Made by a program: the position numbers and the translations under genes. DNA of 64,000 nt from Hyphomicrobiales bacterium (GTDB lineage Bacteria; Pseudomonadota; Alphaproteobacteria; Rhizobiales; Rhizobiaceae). Of this stretch, positions 8,224 through 18,363 are shown one piece after another (the first letter of the stretch is position 1; each line of letters begins with the position of its first letter). The notes below the pieces were generated by a model. That model was not told the DNA's origin, ran no database searches, and saw nothing but the letters and a program-made list of their open reading frames with translations. The DNA is taken from assembly GCA_900472395.1 (NCBI GenBank), contig UCHV01000014.1:124001-188000 (forward strand), read 5' to 3'.

Positions 8224-9351
8224 ATGCACAAAGCGATCAAGCCTGCATTTTTCATTGCCACGCTGTTCCTCAGTGGCTGCTCCTCGAGCATGACACCGGA
8301 TGTGCTGGTGCCTTCCAGACCGTCGCGTGAGGTGACGAGTTCCGTGCGGCAGACACCGCCGCCGGTTCCGGCCGCCAGTGTCGGCGGACCTTCGGTTGCC
8401 GCCGCGCCGCAACAGCAGCATCAGGAAATTCTGGCATGGGCCGGCCCGACGCCGACCCAGCATGTGTCCACGCCGCCCGCGCCGATGGAAACCATGGCGG
8501 CCACCCGTACGGCCCGCCTGCCCGCTTCCGAAACCACGGTCGGCATGCCGGAAACGCCACTTCCGTTGCAGCGCCCCGCCGGCATGATGGAAACGGCAGC
8601 GCTTTCATCGGGAACGATGAGTGCCGCAGCGCGCTCACGCATCTACAGCCGCCAGTTCCGCGACGCCAAGCCGATCAATTTCGGCAAGGTGCAGCCCCGT
8701 CATTATGCTGTTCACGGTGTCGACGTTTCTCGTTGGCAGGGTGAGATCGACTGGCCGCAGCTCAGAAGCCAGGGAGCCAATTTTGCCTATATAAAGGCGA
8801 CCGACGGCGGCGATCATCTGGACCCGATGTTCCGCACCAACTGGCGTCGCGCCAAGGAGGCCGGCATTCGCCGTGGCGCCTACCACTTCTTCTACTGGTG
8901 CCGTACCGCTGGCGAACAGGCAGACTGGTTCATCCGCAACGTGCCGCGCGAACCGGACGCCCTGCCGCCCGTCATCGATGTGGAATACAATGGCGAATCC
9001 GCCTGCAAGATGCGGCTCTCGAAAGCCCGCGTCATCGAAAAGATGCAGGTCTTCATGGACAAGCTGGAGCGCCATTACGGACAGCGGCCGGTAATCTATA
9101 CCGCCCCCGATTTCTACAAGGACAATCTGCGCGGCGAGTTCGAGAACTATCCGTTCTGGTTGCGCGCGGTTGCCCAGCATCCGTCAAAGGTCTATCCGGG
9201 CCGCAACTGGGTATTCTGGCAATATTCCGGCTCGGGCCTCTCGCATGGCGTCACCGGCAAGATCGACCTCAATGTCTTTAACGGCAGCGAGGAACAGTGG
9301 CACAGGTGGCTGGGCCGCCAGCGTGGCTCAGGTGTCGTTGCCAGCCGCTGA
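8224..9351 (+). CDS. GH25-family lysozyme-like lipoprotein
   Basis: 375 residues. It begins MHKAIKPAFFIATLFLSGCS, a type II signal peptide with lipobox cysteine C19. Residues 20-150 are a Pro/Ala/Thr-rich linker. Residues 160-370 form a GH25 muramidase domain: HGVDVSRWQGEIDW at 164-177, FAYIKATDG, RRGAYHFFYW and PVIDVEYNGES with the catalytic Asp-x-Glu pair around D252/E254. GH25 enzymes cut the N-acetylmuramic acid-N-acetylglucosamine bond of peptidoglycan. As an exported lipoprotein this one likely remodels the wall from the periplasm. It is divergent from the sugar transporter and followed by a terminator. Confidence 0.9.
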   Translation: MHKAIKPAFFIATLFLSGCSSSMTPDVLVPSRPSREVTSSVRQTPPPVPAASVGGPSVAAAPQQQHQEILAWAGPTPTQHVSTPPAPMETMAATRTARLPASETTVGMPETPLPLQRPAGMMETAALSSGTMSAAARSRIYSRQFRDAKPINFGKVQPRHYAVHGVDVSRWQGEIDWPQLRSQGANFAYIKATDGGDHLDPMFRTNWRRAKEAGIRRGAYHFFYWCRTAGEQADWFIRNVPREPDALPPVIDVEYNGESACKMRLSKARVIEKMQVFMDKLERHYGQRPVIYTAPDFYKDNLRGEFENYPFWLRAVAQHPSKVYPGRNWVFWQYSGSGLSHGVTGKIDLNVFNGSEEQWHRWLGRQRGSGVVASR

Positions 9352-9377
9352 GGCGAGAGAACCCGCATCAGGAACTG

Positions 9378-9412
9378 AAAAAAGGCGCCCGCTGTAAAGC
9401 GAGCGCCTTTTA
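9378..9412. terminator. Terminator between GH25 gene and PAS/GGDEF/EAL gene
   Basis: Stem AAAAGGCGC / GCGCCTTTT around a loop of about 14 nt, located between convergent genes. A- and T-rich flanks suit termination on either strand. Confidence 0.7.
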
Positions 9413-9465
9413 CGTTTGAACCGGTCTCTAGAAGAAGATCAAAAATCGAACGACCAGCTGACGGT

Positions 9466-12400
9466 TTAGCTGGCAAGCCTTTGCGGCCTGTTGCGCAGTG
9501 CCAGCTCCGGCATTTCCTCCAAAAGCTCTGTCACCTGTTCCGCCCTCAACGGCCGCGCCAGCAGAAAGCCCTGAACCTCGTTACACTGGTCGGCCGTCAG
9601 GATGGCAAGCTGCTCGTTGGTTTCCACACCCTCTGCCGTCACCGAGATGCCTAGCGCGCGGCCAAGGCCGAGAATAGCCTGCACGATCGGGCGGGCGCTT
9701 TCCTTGCGATCGAGATCGGCAACGAAACTGCGATCGATCTTGATGACATCGAACGGATAGTTGCGCAGATAGCTGAGCGACGAATAGCCTGTCCCGAAAT
9801 CGTCCATGGCCAGCCGGACGCCCACCTTTTTCAGCTCCTTGAGGAGTTCGATGGCGCGTTCGGCGTCTTCCAGCAGCACGCCTTCGGTGATTTCCAGCTC
9901 CAGCAGAGATGGCTCCAGCCCGGTTTCCTCCAGGCATTCGCGGATCTTTTGCGAGAAATTGATGTCGCGAAACTGTACCGGCGAAACGTTGACGGAAACG
10001 CCGATGCCATGCCAGTTCATCGCGGTTTCACAAGCGGTGCGCAAGATCCACTCACCGAGCGGCGCTATCAGGCCATTCTGTTCTGCAAGCGGAATGAACT
10101 CTGCAGGGCTGATACGGCCGCGTTCCGGGTGGGCCCAGCGCACCAGCGCCTCGACGCTGCGGATATGCCGGCCACGCGCATCGAAACGCGGCTGATATTC
10201 GAGGTAAAATTCTCCCGCTGCCAGACTGTTGCGCATGCCCTCGGTCATCTGCCGTTGGCTGGCGATCTTGCAGTTCATGTCTGTTGAAAAGAAGCTGAAC
10301 TGGCCGCGACCGTTTTCCTTGGACTTGTAAAGCGCAGCGTCGGCCGCGCGCAGCAATTCGTCAGGCGTGGTGCCGTCCGTGGGCGACATGGCGATACCGA
10401 TGGAGACACCGACAGAGAGTTCCACACCCTCATGACGGATCGGTGCCGTGACGATATCGTGGATATGAGAGCAGAAACGTTCGATCGCCTCGGTCGGCAT
10501 GCCGGGCGCGGCGATGACGAATTCATCGCCGCCGACACGGGCAACGATCTGGTCGTCGCGCAGGGACCGCCGCATGCGGTCGGCAACTTCGCCGAGGACG
10601 CGATCACCGACATGGTGGCCGTAGGTATCGTTGATCGGCTTGAAACGGTCGAGATCGAGATAAAACACGACCATGCTGGCGGCAGGTCCGGCAAGGCAGT
10701 TTTCCATAAAGGAAGAAAGCTTCACACGATTTGGCAGCGAGGTGGCAGAATCGTGCTGGGCCTGACGGCGCGCATCGTCGAACGCTGCGGCAAGCGCGAC
10801 ATTGGAGCTGACATCGGTTGCGTATTTGATGACCTTGGTCGGCTTGCCATTCAGATCGAAGATCGGGTTATAGCTGGCCTGGATCCAGATTTCGCGGCCA
10901 TCCTTGCCGACACGTTTATACATGCCGGAATGGTAGCTGCCGGAACGCAATGTGTCCCAGAAACCCACGTAATCCGCACTGGCGGCTTCATCACGGGCGA
11001 TCAGAACCGAATGGTGGCGCCCCCTGATCTCGTCGATTTCATAACCGAGCATGTTCAGGAAATTGGGATTGAGATCGATGACGGTACCGTCCAGATCGAA
11101 AACCGCAACACCCTGCGACTTGTGGATCGCTTCGATCTGTCCCTGGTAATCGGCCTGGCGTAGTTTCGCTTCGGTTACATCGGTCGCATATTTGACGACC
11201 TTGAAGGGTCGGCCGCTTGGATCCTTGATCGGATTGTAGGTGGCCTGCAGCCACACTTCATGGCCGTTCTTGCCGATACGCTTGTATTCTCCGGCGCGGA
11301 AACTGCCCTTGGCGAGATCGGCCCAGAAACTCAGGTACTCCTCGCTTTCGGCGTAATCGTCCTCGACGAACATGCGGTGATGACGGCCGCGGACATCCAC
11401 GAACTTATAACCGGTGGCCGACAGGAAATTTTCGTTGGCCTCGATCACCGTGCCATCGAGTTCGAACGATACCACGCATTGCGCGTTGTGGATGGCAGCG
11501 ATCTGGCCTTCGTGTTCGGCCTGCACCAACCGCTCGTCGGTAACGACGGATGCGTATTTGACGACCTTTACCGGTTTGCCGTTGGCATCGAAGATCGGGT
11601 TATAGGTGGCCTGCAGCCATATTTCGCTGCCATCCTTGGAGAAACGCTTGAACAGGCCGGAACGGTGGCGACCCTTTCGCAGATCGTTCCAGAAGGTGGC
11701 GTATTGCGTGCCATGTGCATGGGATCGTTCCACGAACATCTTGTGGTGCCGGCCCTGGACCTCATCGAGCGTATATCCAACCGCTTCGAGAAACTGCTCG
11801 TTGGCATCGAGAATGGTGCCGTGCATATCGAAGGTGATGACGCTGTTCGACTTGTGGATGGCGGTAATCTGCCATTCGTAATCGGCTTGGCGAAGCTTCT
11901 GGCTGGTCACGTCGGTCGCATATTTGACGATCTTCATCGGCCGGCCGGCGGGATCGAAGATCGGGCTGTAAAGCGCCTGCAGCCAGACATCCTCACCGTC
12001 ACGCCGGCGGCGACGAAACTCTCCGGACTTGTGTTCGCCACGTGCGAGCGAGCGCCAGAACTCCCGGTATTCGACGGAATCGGGCTCATGCACGAACATC
12101 GAATGATGATTGCCGACGACCTCGGACAAGAGGTAACCGGTGGCAGCCAGGAACTGGTCGTTGGCATCGATCACGATACCTTCAAGCGAAAAATGGATGA
12201 CCGCCTGATTGGCATTGATGGCTGCGATCTGGCCGCGCTCATCGGCTTCCCGCGCCTTTTCGCTGGTGACATCGGTGACGATCTGAAGGATTTCCGTGAC
12301 GGTGCCGTCTTCGGCCTGGATCGGCACGTAACGCGACTGCAACCACAGTTCCGCGCCAAGCTTGGCAATCCATAACGACAGAATTTCTCGCTGCTCGCCG

Positions 12401-12642
12401 CGGCGCAGGCCTTCCCACAAATCGTTCTGGCGGCCGCGATCGGCTGCTTTGGACAGGAAAAGGCGATCCTGCATGCCGAGCAGTTCGGTCAGCTCGTAGC
12501 CCATCATGCGCAAAAAATGCGGATTTGCAGCGGTTATCTTGCCATCTACATCATATTTCACCGTGGCGAAAAGCTGATTGAGGGCGCGAACCTCGGTCGA
12601 AAGGTTCAGATAATCGGCGACGGGCTGCGGCATCGGCGGCAT
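9466..12642 (-). CDS. Five-PAS GGDEF-EAL cyclic-di-GMP signalling protein
   Basis: 1058 residues with no obvious transmembrane helix, so probably cytoplasmic. Five PAS/PAC units of about 120 residues fill residues 20-615. Units 2-5 share the core GxHHxMFV (HH at 179, 299, 421 and 543), FWxxL, then KxGxExWLQAxYNPI and VVKYATDVT. They are followed by linkers of the form LRQADYxxQIxAIHKS. The GGDEF domain (about 635-790) has an intact GGDEF at 704-708. The inhibitory RxxD position reads RDDQ, so product inhibition is probably lost. The EAL domain (about 800-1050) keeps EAL (831-833), NVSP, ELEITEG, DDFGTG, KID, AEGVE and QGF, so phosphodiesterase activity is likely. PAS units of this HH type occur in heme- or FAD-binding chemoreceptor-like sensors; the ligand here is unknown. 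Confidence 0.93.
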   Translation of the reverse strand: MPPMPQPVADYLNLSTEVRALNQLFATVKYDVDGKITAANPHFLRMMGYELTELLGMQDRLFLSKAADRGRQNDLWEGLRRGEQREILSLWIAKLGAELWLQSRYVPIQAEDGTVTEILQIVTDVTSEKAREADERGQIAAINANQAVIHFSLEGIVIDANDQFLAATGYLLSEVVGNHHSMFVHEPDSVEYREFWRSLARGEHKSGEFRRRRRDGEDVWLQALYSPIFDPAGRPMKIVKYATDVTSQKLRQADYEWQITAIHKSNSVITFDMHGTILDANEQFLEAVGYTLDEVQGRHHKMFVERSHAHGTQYATFWNDLRKGRHRSGLFKRFSKDGSEIWLQATYNPIFDANGKPVKVVKYASVVTDERLVQAEHEGQIAAIHNAQCVVSFELDGTVIEANENFLSATGYKFVDVRGRHHRMFVEDDYAESEEYLSFWADLAKGSFRAGEYKRIGKNGHEVWLQATYNPIKDPSGRPFKVVKYATDVTEAKLRQADYQGQIEAIHKSQGVAVFDLDGTVIDLNPNFLNMLGYEIDEIRGRHHSVLIARDEAASADYVGFWDTLRSGSYHSGMYKRVGKDGREIWIQASYNPIFDLNGKPTKVIKYATDVSSNVALAAAFDDARRQAQHDSATSLPNRVKLSSFMENCLAGPAASMVVFYLDLDRFKPINDTYGHHVGDRVLGEVADRMRRSLRDDQIVARVGGDEFVIAAPGMPTEAIERFCSHIHDIVTAPIRHEGVELSVGVSIGIAMSPTDGTTPDELLRAADAALYKSKENGRGQFSFFSTDMNCKIASQRQMTEGMRNSLAAGEFYLEYQPRFDARGRHIRSVEALVRWAHPERGRISPAEFIPLAEQNGLIAPLGEWILRTACETAMNWHGIGVSVNVSPVQFRDINFSQKIRECLEETGLEPSLLELEITEGVLLEDAERAIELLKELKKVGVRLAMDDFGTGYSSLSYLRNYPFDVIKIDRSFVADLDRKESARPIVQAILGLGRALGISVTAEGVETNEQLAILTADQCNEVQGFLLARPLRAEQVTELLEEMPELALRNRPQRLAS

Positions 12643-12835
12643 ACACTGGAGCTGTTACAACTCGCGCCAGTTTACACTGCAGCCTCTAAAGTAGCGTAAA
12701 CATTTGAAATCATTATATTTATAACTGATTGTCACTTTTTCATATTCTGAAAAGCGAAACTGCGAAATAATGACGCCTGCCAGTTGCAGACGCCAGTTTT
12801 AGCCAATCCGGTGCATTTTGGTTTTGCCGAAGCGT

Positions 12836-13210
12836 TCAGGCAGAGACGGTTTCGTCAACCGTATCGGCGCCGGGAGCGTTTTTCTTCACGGATTCGATGC
12901 AGTTCTTGGCGCTTGCCTTGGAAGCATAACCTTCGGAGCGAACCATGCTTTCGCCGTTTGCCGCCTTGAAGCGCACGAAATGCTCGCCATTCTTGGCCTC
13001 CACGATTTCAAAACGATAGCCGGAGCCGGTCTCGTCCTTTGTCAGATCCACAGTTGTCGCAGCGGGCGCGTTTTTCTTGATCGATTCGATGCAATTCTTG
13101 GCACTGGCCTTTGAAGCGTAGTTTTCCGACCAGACCATGACTTCGGCATTATAAACGAACTGAACGCGAAACTGCTCATTGGCAGCCTTTACGATCTTGA
13201 ACCTGTGCAT
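12836..13210 (-). CDS. yegP: YegP-like protein with two DUF1508 repeats
   Basis: 124 residues starting at an ATG preceded by GGGGAG. It is an internal duplication of about 55 residues: repeat 1 begins FKIVKAANEQFRVQFVYNAE, repeat 2 begins FEIVEAKNGEHFVRFKAANG, and each ends with a nearly identical YASKASAKNCIES(I/V)KKNAP. This is the DUF1508/YegP architecture: small, soluble, function unknown, often associated with stress. It is transcribed divergently from the EamA transporter. Confidence 0.88.
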   Translation of the reverse strand: MHRFKIVKAANEQFRVQFVYNAEVMVWSENYASKASAKNCIESIKKNAPAATTVDLTKDETGSGYRFEIVEAKNGEHFVRFKAANGESMVRSEGYASKASAKNCIESVKKNAPGADTVDETVSA

Positions 13211-13422
13211 GCGGCAACTCCCCAATAAACTGGTGGTAAACCCGGCAATTGCATGGCAGTCGCCGCCATGTTCCAGCAAGTTGTAATGAAGGCGGGGCTA
13301 AGTCAAGAGTTCGGTAAAGGCGCACCAGCAAGTGCAGGCGGAAGCCCGCCGACATAATGTCGATGGACTTCCAGAGCTCAAAAGGCCCATACCGGATGGA
13401 TCGGGTTGGAGGTTTGAATTTC

Positions 13423-14313
13423 ATGGCAGACAATAGTCTCACCGCGTCGGCGGGAGGACGGACGGAGTTTTGGCGCGGGCTGATCTGGATGGCCGGCAGC
13501 ATGGCTTCATTCATCGGCATGTCGATCGGCTCTCGCGAAATGGCAGCGACGATGTCGATCCAGCAGGTAATGTTTTTTCGCGCACTGGTCGGCCTTCTGA
13601 TCATCCTTGTGGTGGCGCGAAAACTGTTTCCGGAAGTGCGGCAGATGAAGGTGCTGAAACTGCATCTCCTGCGCAATGTCGTGCATTTCACCGCGCAATA
13701 TCTCTGGACGGTCGGCATCGTTTTCCTGCCGCTGGCATCCGTTTTCGCGCTGGAATTCACCATGCCGATCTGGGCGGCTTTCTTTGCCTGGATTTTCCTG
13801 AAGGAGAAACTGACGACACCGCGCATCATCGCCACCATAGGCGGGTTCATTGGTGTACTCGTGATCGTGCGGCCGGGCCTGGCGATGATCCACCCCGCCG
13901 CCGGACTGGTGCTGATTGCAGCCGCCGGTTTTGCCATCGCGCTGATCGTGGTGAAGGAGTTGACGCGGCACTGCTCGCCGGGCGTCATCGTCGTCTGGAT
14001 GATCCTCATCCAGCTACCACTCGGCTTCGTGGCCGCCCTGACCGACTGGCAGCAGGTGCAGATGGTGTCCGTGCCGTGGATGTTCGTATCCGGCATCGGC
14101 GGGCTGACCGCCCATTATTGCCTGGCGCAGGCCCTGAAACGGCTGGAGGCCTCGATCGTCATGCCGGTCGATTTTTTGCGCGTGCCGCTCGCAGCGATCG
14201 TCGGTTATTACGCCTATTCGGAAGCGATCGACCTGTTTGTCTTTTTAGGCGCCGGCATCATCGTTCTGTCGAACTATCAGGTGGTGATGACGGAGCGGAA
14301 AAAGGTGCGGTGA
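13423..14313 (+). CDS. EamA/DMT-superfamily permease
   Basis: 296 residues from the ATG at 13423 (GGAGG ten bases upstream); an ATG at 13357 in the same frame lacks a good site. Ten hydrophobic segments form two EamA repeats, for example FFRALVGLLIILVVARKLF and LPLASVFALEFTMPIWAAFF in the first half, and HYCLAQALKRLEASIVMPV in the second. It is a drug/metabolite-type inner-membrane exporter. The substrate cannot be read from the sequence. Confidence 0.85.
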   Translation: MADNSLTASAGGRTEFWRGLIWMAGSMASFIGMSIGSREMAATMSIQQVMFFRALVGLLIILVVARKLFPEVRQMKVLKLHLLRNVVHFTAQYLWTVGIVFLPLASVFALEFTMPIWAAFFAWIFLKEKLTTPRIIATIGGFIGVLVIVRPGLAMIHPAAGLVLIAAAGFAIALIVVKELTRHCSPGVIVVWMILIQLPLGFVAALTDWQQVQMVSVPWMFVSGIGGLTAHYCLAQALKRLEASIVMPVDFLRVPLAAIVGYYAYSEAIDLFVFLGAGIIVLSNYQVVMTERKKVR

Positions 14314-14315
14314 CG

Positions 14316-14345
14316 AAAAAGGCGGGCTCTGCGGCCCGCCTCAAA
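14316..14345. terminator. Bidirectional terminator between EamA gene and lepA
   Basis: Stem GGCGGGC / GCCCGCC with a 6-nt loop, an A-run on the left and TCAAAT on the right, between convergent genes. Confidence 0.75.
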
Positions 14346-14348
14346 TTC

Positions 14349-16175
14349 TCAATCGTCCTTCATCTTCAGTGCGGCGATGAACGCTTCCTGCGGAATGTCC
14401 ACCTTGCCGAACTGGCGCATGCGCTTTTTGCCTTCCTTCTGCTTGTCCAGAAGTTTGCGCTTACGGGTGGCGTCACCACCATAACACTTGGCCGTCACGT
14501 CCTTGCGCATGGCCGAGATCGTCTCGCGGGCAATCACGTTGCCGCCGATCGCGGCCTGGATCGGGATCTTGAACATGTGCCGCGGGATCAGATCCTTCAG
14601 CTTTTCGCACATGTCGCGACCGCGCTTTTCAGCCGCCGTGCGGTGCACCAGCATGGAGAGCGCGTCCACGGGCTCGCCATTGACCATGATCGACATTTTT
14701 ACGAGGTTGCCCTCGCGATAGGCATCAAGATGGTAGTCGAACGAGGCGTAACCCTTGGAGATCGACTTCAGGCGGTCGTAGAAATCGAACACGACTTCGT
14801 TGAGCGGCAGCTCATAGGTGAGCATGGCGCGCTTGCCGACATAGGTCAGTTCGGTCTGGATACCGCGACGATCCTGGCAAAGTTTCAGGATGCCGCCGAG
14901 ATAATCGTCCGGCGTCAGGATGGTGGCCTTGATCCAGGGTTCGCGGATCTCGGAAATCTTGACCACATCCGGCATGTCGGCCGGGTTGTGCAACTCGCGT
15001 TCCGAACCGTCGGTCATGGTCAACTGATAGACGACCGAAGGGGCGGTGGCGATGAGATCGAGGTTGAACTCGCGCTCCAGGCGCTCCTGGATGATTTCCA
15101 GATGCAGAAGACCGAGGAAGCCGCAACGGAAACCGAAGCCGAGAGCGGCAGACGATTCCATTTCGAACGAGAACGAGGCGTCGTTGAGACGCAGCTTGCC
15201 CATGGCGGCGCGCAGATCTTCGAAATCGGCGGCATCGACCGGGAAGAGACCGCAGAACACAACGGGTTGCGCAGGTTTGAAGCCAGGCAGCGCCTTTGCC
15301 GTCGGCTTCTTGTCTTCAGTGATCGTGTCACCGACGCGGGTATCGGCGACTTCCTTGATCGAGCCGGTGAAGAAACCGATTTCGCCCGGACCGAGGCTGT
15401 CGACAGCCAGCATCTTTGGCGTGAGTACGCCGACGCGCTCGACCTGATATTTGGCATCCGTGCCCATCATGCGGATGGTCTGGCCCTTGGTGAGCACGCC
15501 ATCGAGGATGCGCACCAGAACCATGACGCCGAGATAGGTATCGTACCAGCTATCGACCAGCAGCGCTTTCAGCGGGCCCTTGTCGCCGGCTTCGCTCTTG
15601 GGCGCCGGCAGCTGATGCACGATGGCTTCGAGAACATCCGGAATGCCGAGGCCGGTTTTTGCGGAGATCAGAACGGCCTGCGAAGCATCGATGCCGATGA
15701 CTTCCTCGATCTGTTCCTTGATGCGCTCCGGTTCGGCCGCGGGAAGATCGATCTTGTTGAGGACCGTGACGATCTCGTGGTCGTTGTCGATCGCCTGATA
15801 GACGTTGGCAAGCGTCTGCGCTTCCACCCCCTGAGAGGCATCGACGACCAGAAGCGAACCTTCGCAGGCCGACAGCGAACGCGAGACTTCGTAGGCGAAG
15901 TCCACGTGGCCGGGCGTGTCGATAAGGTTCAGCACATAGGTCTCGCCGTCATTCGCCTTGTAATGCAGGCGGACGGTCTGGGCCTTGATGGTGATGCCGC
16001 GCTCGCGCTCGATATCCATCGAATCGAGGACCTGCTCGGACATGTCGCGTTCGGCAAGGCCGCCGGTCGTCTGGATCAGACGGTCGGCCAGCGTCGACTT
16101 GCCGTGGTCGATATGCGCCACGATCGAGAAGTTGCGGATATGGTCAAGCGGCGTGCGCGAAGAATTGGTGCTCAT
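14349..16175 (-). CDS. lepA: Elongation factor 4 (LepA) GTPase
   Basis: 608 residues from the ATG at 16175, which gives the family-typical N-terminus [20 protein letters not shown]. Upstream in-frame codons exist but add nothing conserved. GTPase motifs: AHIDHGKST at 20-28, [12 protein letters not shown] and NKIDLPAA. The C-terminal domain ends [21 protein letters not shown], the LepA signature. EF4 is a ribosome-bound GTPase that affects initiation, back-translocation and assembly. It is flanked by a terminator at its 3' end and transcribed alone. Confidence 0.97.
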   Translation of the reverse strand: MSTNSSRTPLDHIRNFSIVAHIDHGKSTLADRLIQTTGGLAERDMSEQVLDSMDIERERGITIKAQTVRLHYKANDGETYVLNLIDTPGHVDFAYEVSRSLSACEGSLLVVDASQGVEAQTLANVYQAIDNDHEIVTVLNKIDLPAAEPERIKEQIEEVIGIDASQAVLISAKTGLGIPDVLEAIVHQLPAPKSEAGDKGPLKALLVDSWYDTYLGVMVLVRILDGVLTKGQTIRMMGTDAKYQVERVGVLTPKMLAVDSLGPGEIGFFTGSIKEVADTRVGDTITEDKKPTAKALPGFKPAQPVVFCGLFPVDAADFEDLRAAMGKLRLNDASFSFEMESSAALGFGFRCGFLGLLHLEIIQERLEREFNLDLIATAPSVVYQLTMTDGSERELHNPADMPDVVKISEIREPWIKATILTPDDYLGGILKLCQDRRGIQTELTYVGKRAMLTYELPLNEVVFDFYDRLKSISKGYASFDYHLDAYREGNLVKMSIMVNGEPVDALSMLVHRTAAEKRGRDMCEKLKDLIPRHMFKIPIQAAIGGNVIARETISAMRKDVTAKCYGGDATRKRKLLDKQKEGKKRMRQFGKVDIPQEAFIAALKMKDD

Positions 16176-16257
16176 GGTTCGCGCATATATCAGCGACAGT
16201 CCCTGCCGCAAAGGGGGGACGATAACCTTTCGTTGAGTATGAGGCCGCGATTTATGC

Positions 16258-17523
16258 CTATGGCAGCTTGGTTTCCGGGGTGATGCCGCCTTCGGGATCG
16301 GTGATGATGGAGGCGTTCGGCATCTGCGCGGTTTTCATGCCGAAATTTTCACGCTCGTCCATCGGCACCGGTTCGCGTTCCTTCAGGCGCCAGAGGACGT
16401 AAAACCCGTAGGCCGAGGCGACGAGAATGATGGCGTAGAGAAACGTCTGCTGGCCGAGAACGGGGGCGAGAAAGGTGATGCCGAGCGGTACTATTGTCGC
16501 CGATGTGGACCAGGCGACCAGCAGTGTCGATGACAGCGGCACGAAATCACCGGGATCGGCGCGGTCGTTGGCATGGGCGTTGGCGACGGAATAGACGGTT
16601 TCGATGGCGCCGCCGAACACAAGAAAAACGATCATCAGCAGGATGAAAGTGGTGAAGGAGACCATCAGCGCTGCCACACCCGCGATCACGATGAGACCGC
16701 AGGTGAAAAGCAGAATGACGCGACGATCGATGCGGTCGGAGATCAGGCCGAGCGGGTACTGGATGAACAGCAAACCCGTCTGCATGATGAGCATCAACAG
16801 CGCCACCTCGCCCTGGCTGACACCGTTCAGCGTCGCATAGATCGGCGTAAAACCCTGCACGACCATGGAGAGCCCGCCGGACGCGAGAACGCCGATCAGG
16901 CCGACCGGCGAGATGCGCCATGCCATTTTCACATCGACACTGACGCTGGCCGGCGGCGGCGGGTTCGGCAGGCGTGTAAGGCCGATGGGGATGATGGAAA
17001 GCGCGGTGACGAACACGACGATCAGCGGTGCGAGATTGCCTTCCGCGGGAACCTGCCCGAACAGCCAGGCGCCGAAACCGAGGCCGAGAATGAAACACAT
17101 GTAGAAAAACGACATGGCGCGACCACGCCATTCGTTCGACGTGGCGTGGTTGAGCCAGCTCTGGCAGATGATGAAATTGACGTTGGACGCGGCACCGTAA
17201 ATGGCGCGGGCAAGCACCCACCAGACGGGCGGCAGGTCGGCCGCCACCAGCACGGCGCCGATGATGACCATGGCCATGGAGCAGGCAAACAGTCGCGCAT
17301 GTCCCACACGGCGGATAAGCGGACCGGCCAGCACGCAGCCGAGAAGACCGCCGAAGGCCAGCGCCGGCACCGCCAGCCTTGCCGCCCATGTGGCGTCCTC
17401 ACGGGTCAGCACGAAGGGTACGTAAGTCGCCATGATGCCGCTGCCGATAGCGGCTATCGTCATCGATATGACGATGCTGGCGATCGACGCGGGGGAAGCG
17501 GCAATGGCAGGCGTTCCGGTCAT
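16258..17523 (-). CDS. MFS transporter, YcaD-like
   Basis: 421 residues from the ATG at 17523, six bases after GAGG; a much longer frame to 17919 exists but its first 130 residues look non-coding (Arg/Pro rich, no homology I can recognise). It has twelve hydrophobic segments. [18 protein letters not shown] near the N-terminus and the motif [20 protein letters not shown] are typical of the YcaD-like branch of the major facilitator superfamily. The substrate is unknown. It lies 82 nt downstream of the divergently reading lepA 5' end. Confidence 0.82.
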   Translation of the reverse strand: MTGTPAIAASPASIASIVISMTIAAIGSGIMATYVPFVLTREDATWAARLAVPALAFGGLLGCVLAGPLIRRVGHARLFACSMAMVIIGAVLVAADLPPVWWVLARAIYGAASNVNFIICQSWLNHATSNEWRGRAMSFFYMCFILGLGFGAWLFGQVPAEGNLAPLIVVFVTALSIIPIGLTRLPNPPPPASVSVDVKMAWRISPVGLIGVLASGGLSMVVQGFTPIYATLNGVSQGEVALLMLIMQTGLLFIQYPLGLISDRIDRRVILLFTCGLIVIAGVAALMVSFTTFILLMIVFLVFGGAIETVYSVANAHANDRADPGDFVPLSSTLLVAWSTSATIVPLGITFLAPVLGQQTFLYAIILVASAYGFYVLWRLKEREPVPMDERENFGMKTAQMPNASIITDPEGGITPETKLP

Positions 17524-17812
17524 GATCATCCTCGAAGGCAGGCAAATGCAACAACGGTATTTTTGCGGACGATCTCGATTGCAGGCTTGCCGGGACTGCT
17601 TGCGAAAAGGGGCAGGCAGAGGGGGCCGCGTGCGATTGAACCGGAGATTAGCGCAGGGTTGCAAGAGAAAGCTATCCGGGGAGCGGCATCGGAGAGGCAT
17701 ATTTCGAAGCGGTGCGACACCGCATGAGGCCTTGATTGTGCGTGCCGGTGCCATCATGGATAGGTGACCCTCTTTGCCACCCCCTCCCCATCTATTCCCG
17801 AGGATTTTTCCG

Positions 17813-18331
17813 ATGACCACCGTCCGTATTCTCGATGCCGATGCCGCAAGGACCGCCATTCCCGATCTGTGCGAAGTGCTGTCCGACGGCGTCAACGGCG
17901 GTGCCTCGCTTGGTTTCATGCTGCCGTTTTCGCCGCAGGATGCAGAGATTTATTGGCACGAGGTCGCGGAGGCCGTGGCGTCGGGCAGCGTCATCCTTGC
18001 GGTGGCAGAGCATGAAGGGCGCGTAGTCGGCACGGTACAGGTGGGGCTGGCGTCCAAACCGAACCAGCCGCATCGTGGCGACCTGATGAAACTGCTGGTG
18101 CATCGTGACGCACGCGGTCTCGGCCTTTCCCGCAAACTGATGGCGGCAGTGGAGGAGGAAGCGGCGCGGCGGGGTCGCACATTGCTGGTGCTGGACACAG
18201 CGACCGGCAGCGAGGCGGAAGCGATCTATCCGCGCTTCGGCTGGGAACGGGTTGGCACCATTCCCGACTATGCCATGTGGCCGCAGGGCGGCTTTTGCGG
18301 CACAACGCTGTTTTACAAACGCGTCGGATGA
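17813..18331 (+). CDS. GNAT-family N-acetyltransferase
   Basis: 172 residues starting at the ATG at 17813 (GAGGA 8 nt upstream). The acetyl-CoA pyrophosphate-binding motif is LLVHRDARGLGLSRKLM (R/Q-x-x-G-x-G/A form), followed by LLVLDTATGSEAEAIYPRFG and the terminal GTTLFYKRVG. It transfers an acetyl group from acetyl-CoA to an unidentified amine. It stands alone, convergent with the secreted hydrolase gene. Confidence 0.88.
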   Translation: MTTVRILDADAARTAIPDLCEVLSDGVNGGASLGFMLPFSPQDAEIYWHEVAEAVASGSVILAVAEHEGRVVGTVQVGLASKPNQPHRGDLMKLLVHRDARGLGLSRKLMAAVEEEAARRGRTLLVLDTATGSEAEAIYPRFGWERVGTIPDYAMWPQGGFCGTTLFYKRVG

Positions 18332-18363
18332 AGCGGGAGGTTTTCATCTCCCGCCCCGCCTTT

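Noticed and set aside
13470..16283. Open frame of 937 codons on the plus strand through the EamA gene and opposite lepA
   Set aside because: It lies out of frame or antisense to two clearly conserved genes, has low-complexity composition typical of high-GC shadow frames and no ribosome site or recognised domain.
17524..17812. N-terminal extension of the YcaD-like MFS protein up to 17919
   Set aside because: The extra 130 residues look non-coding and overlap the divergent GNAT gene; GAGG before the ATG at 17523 gives a normal MFS N-terminus.
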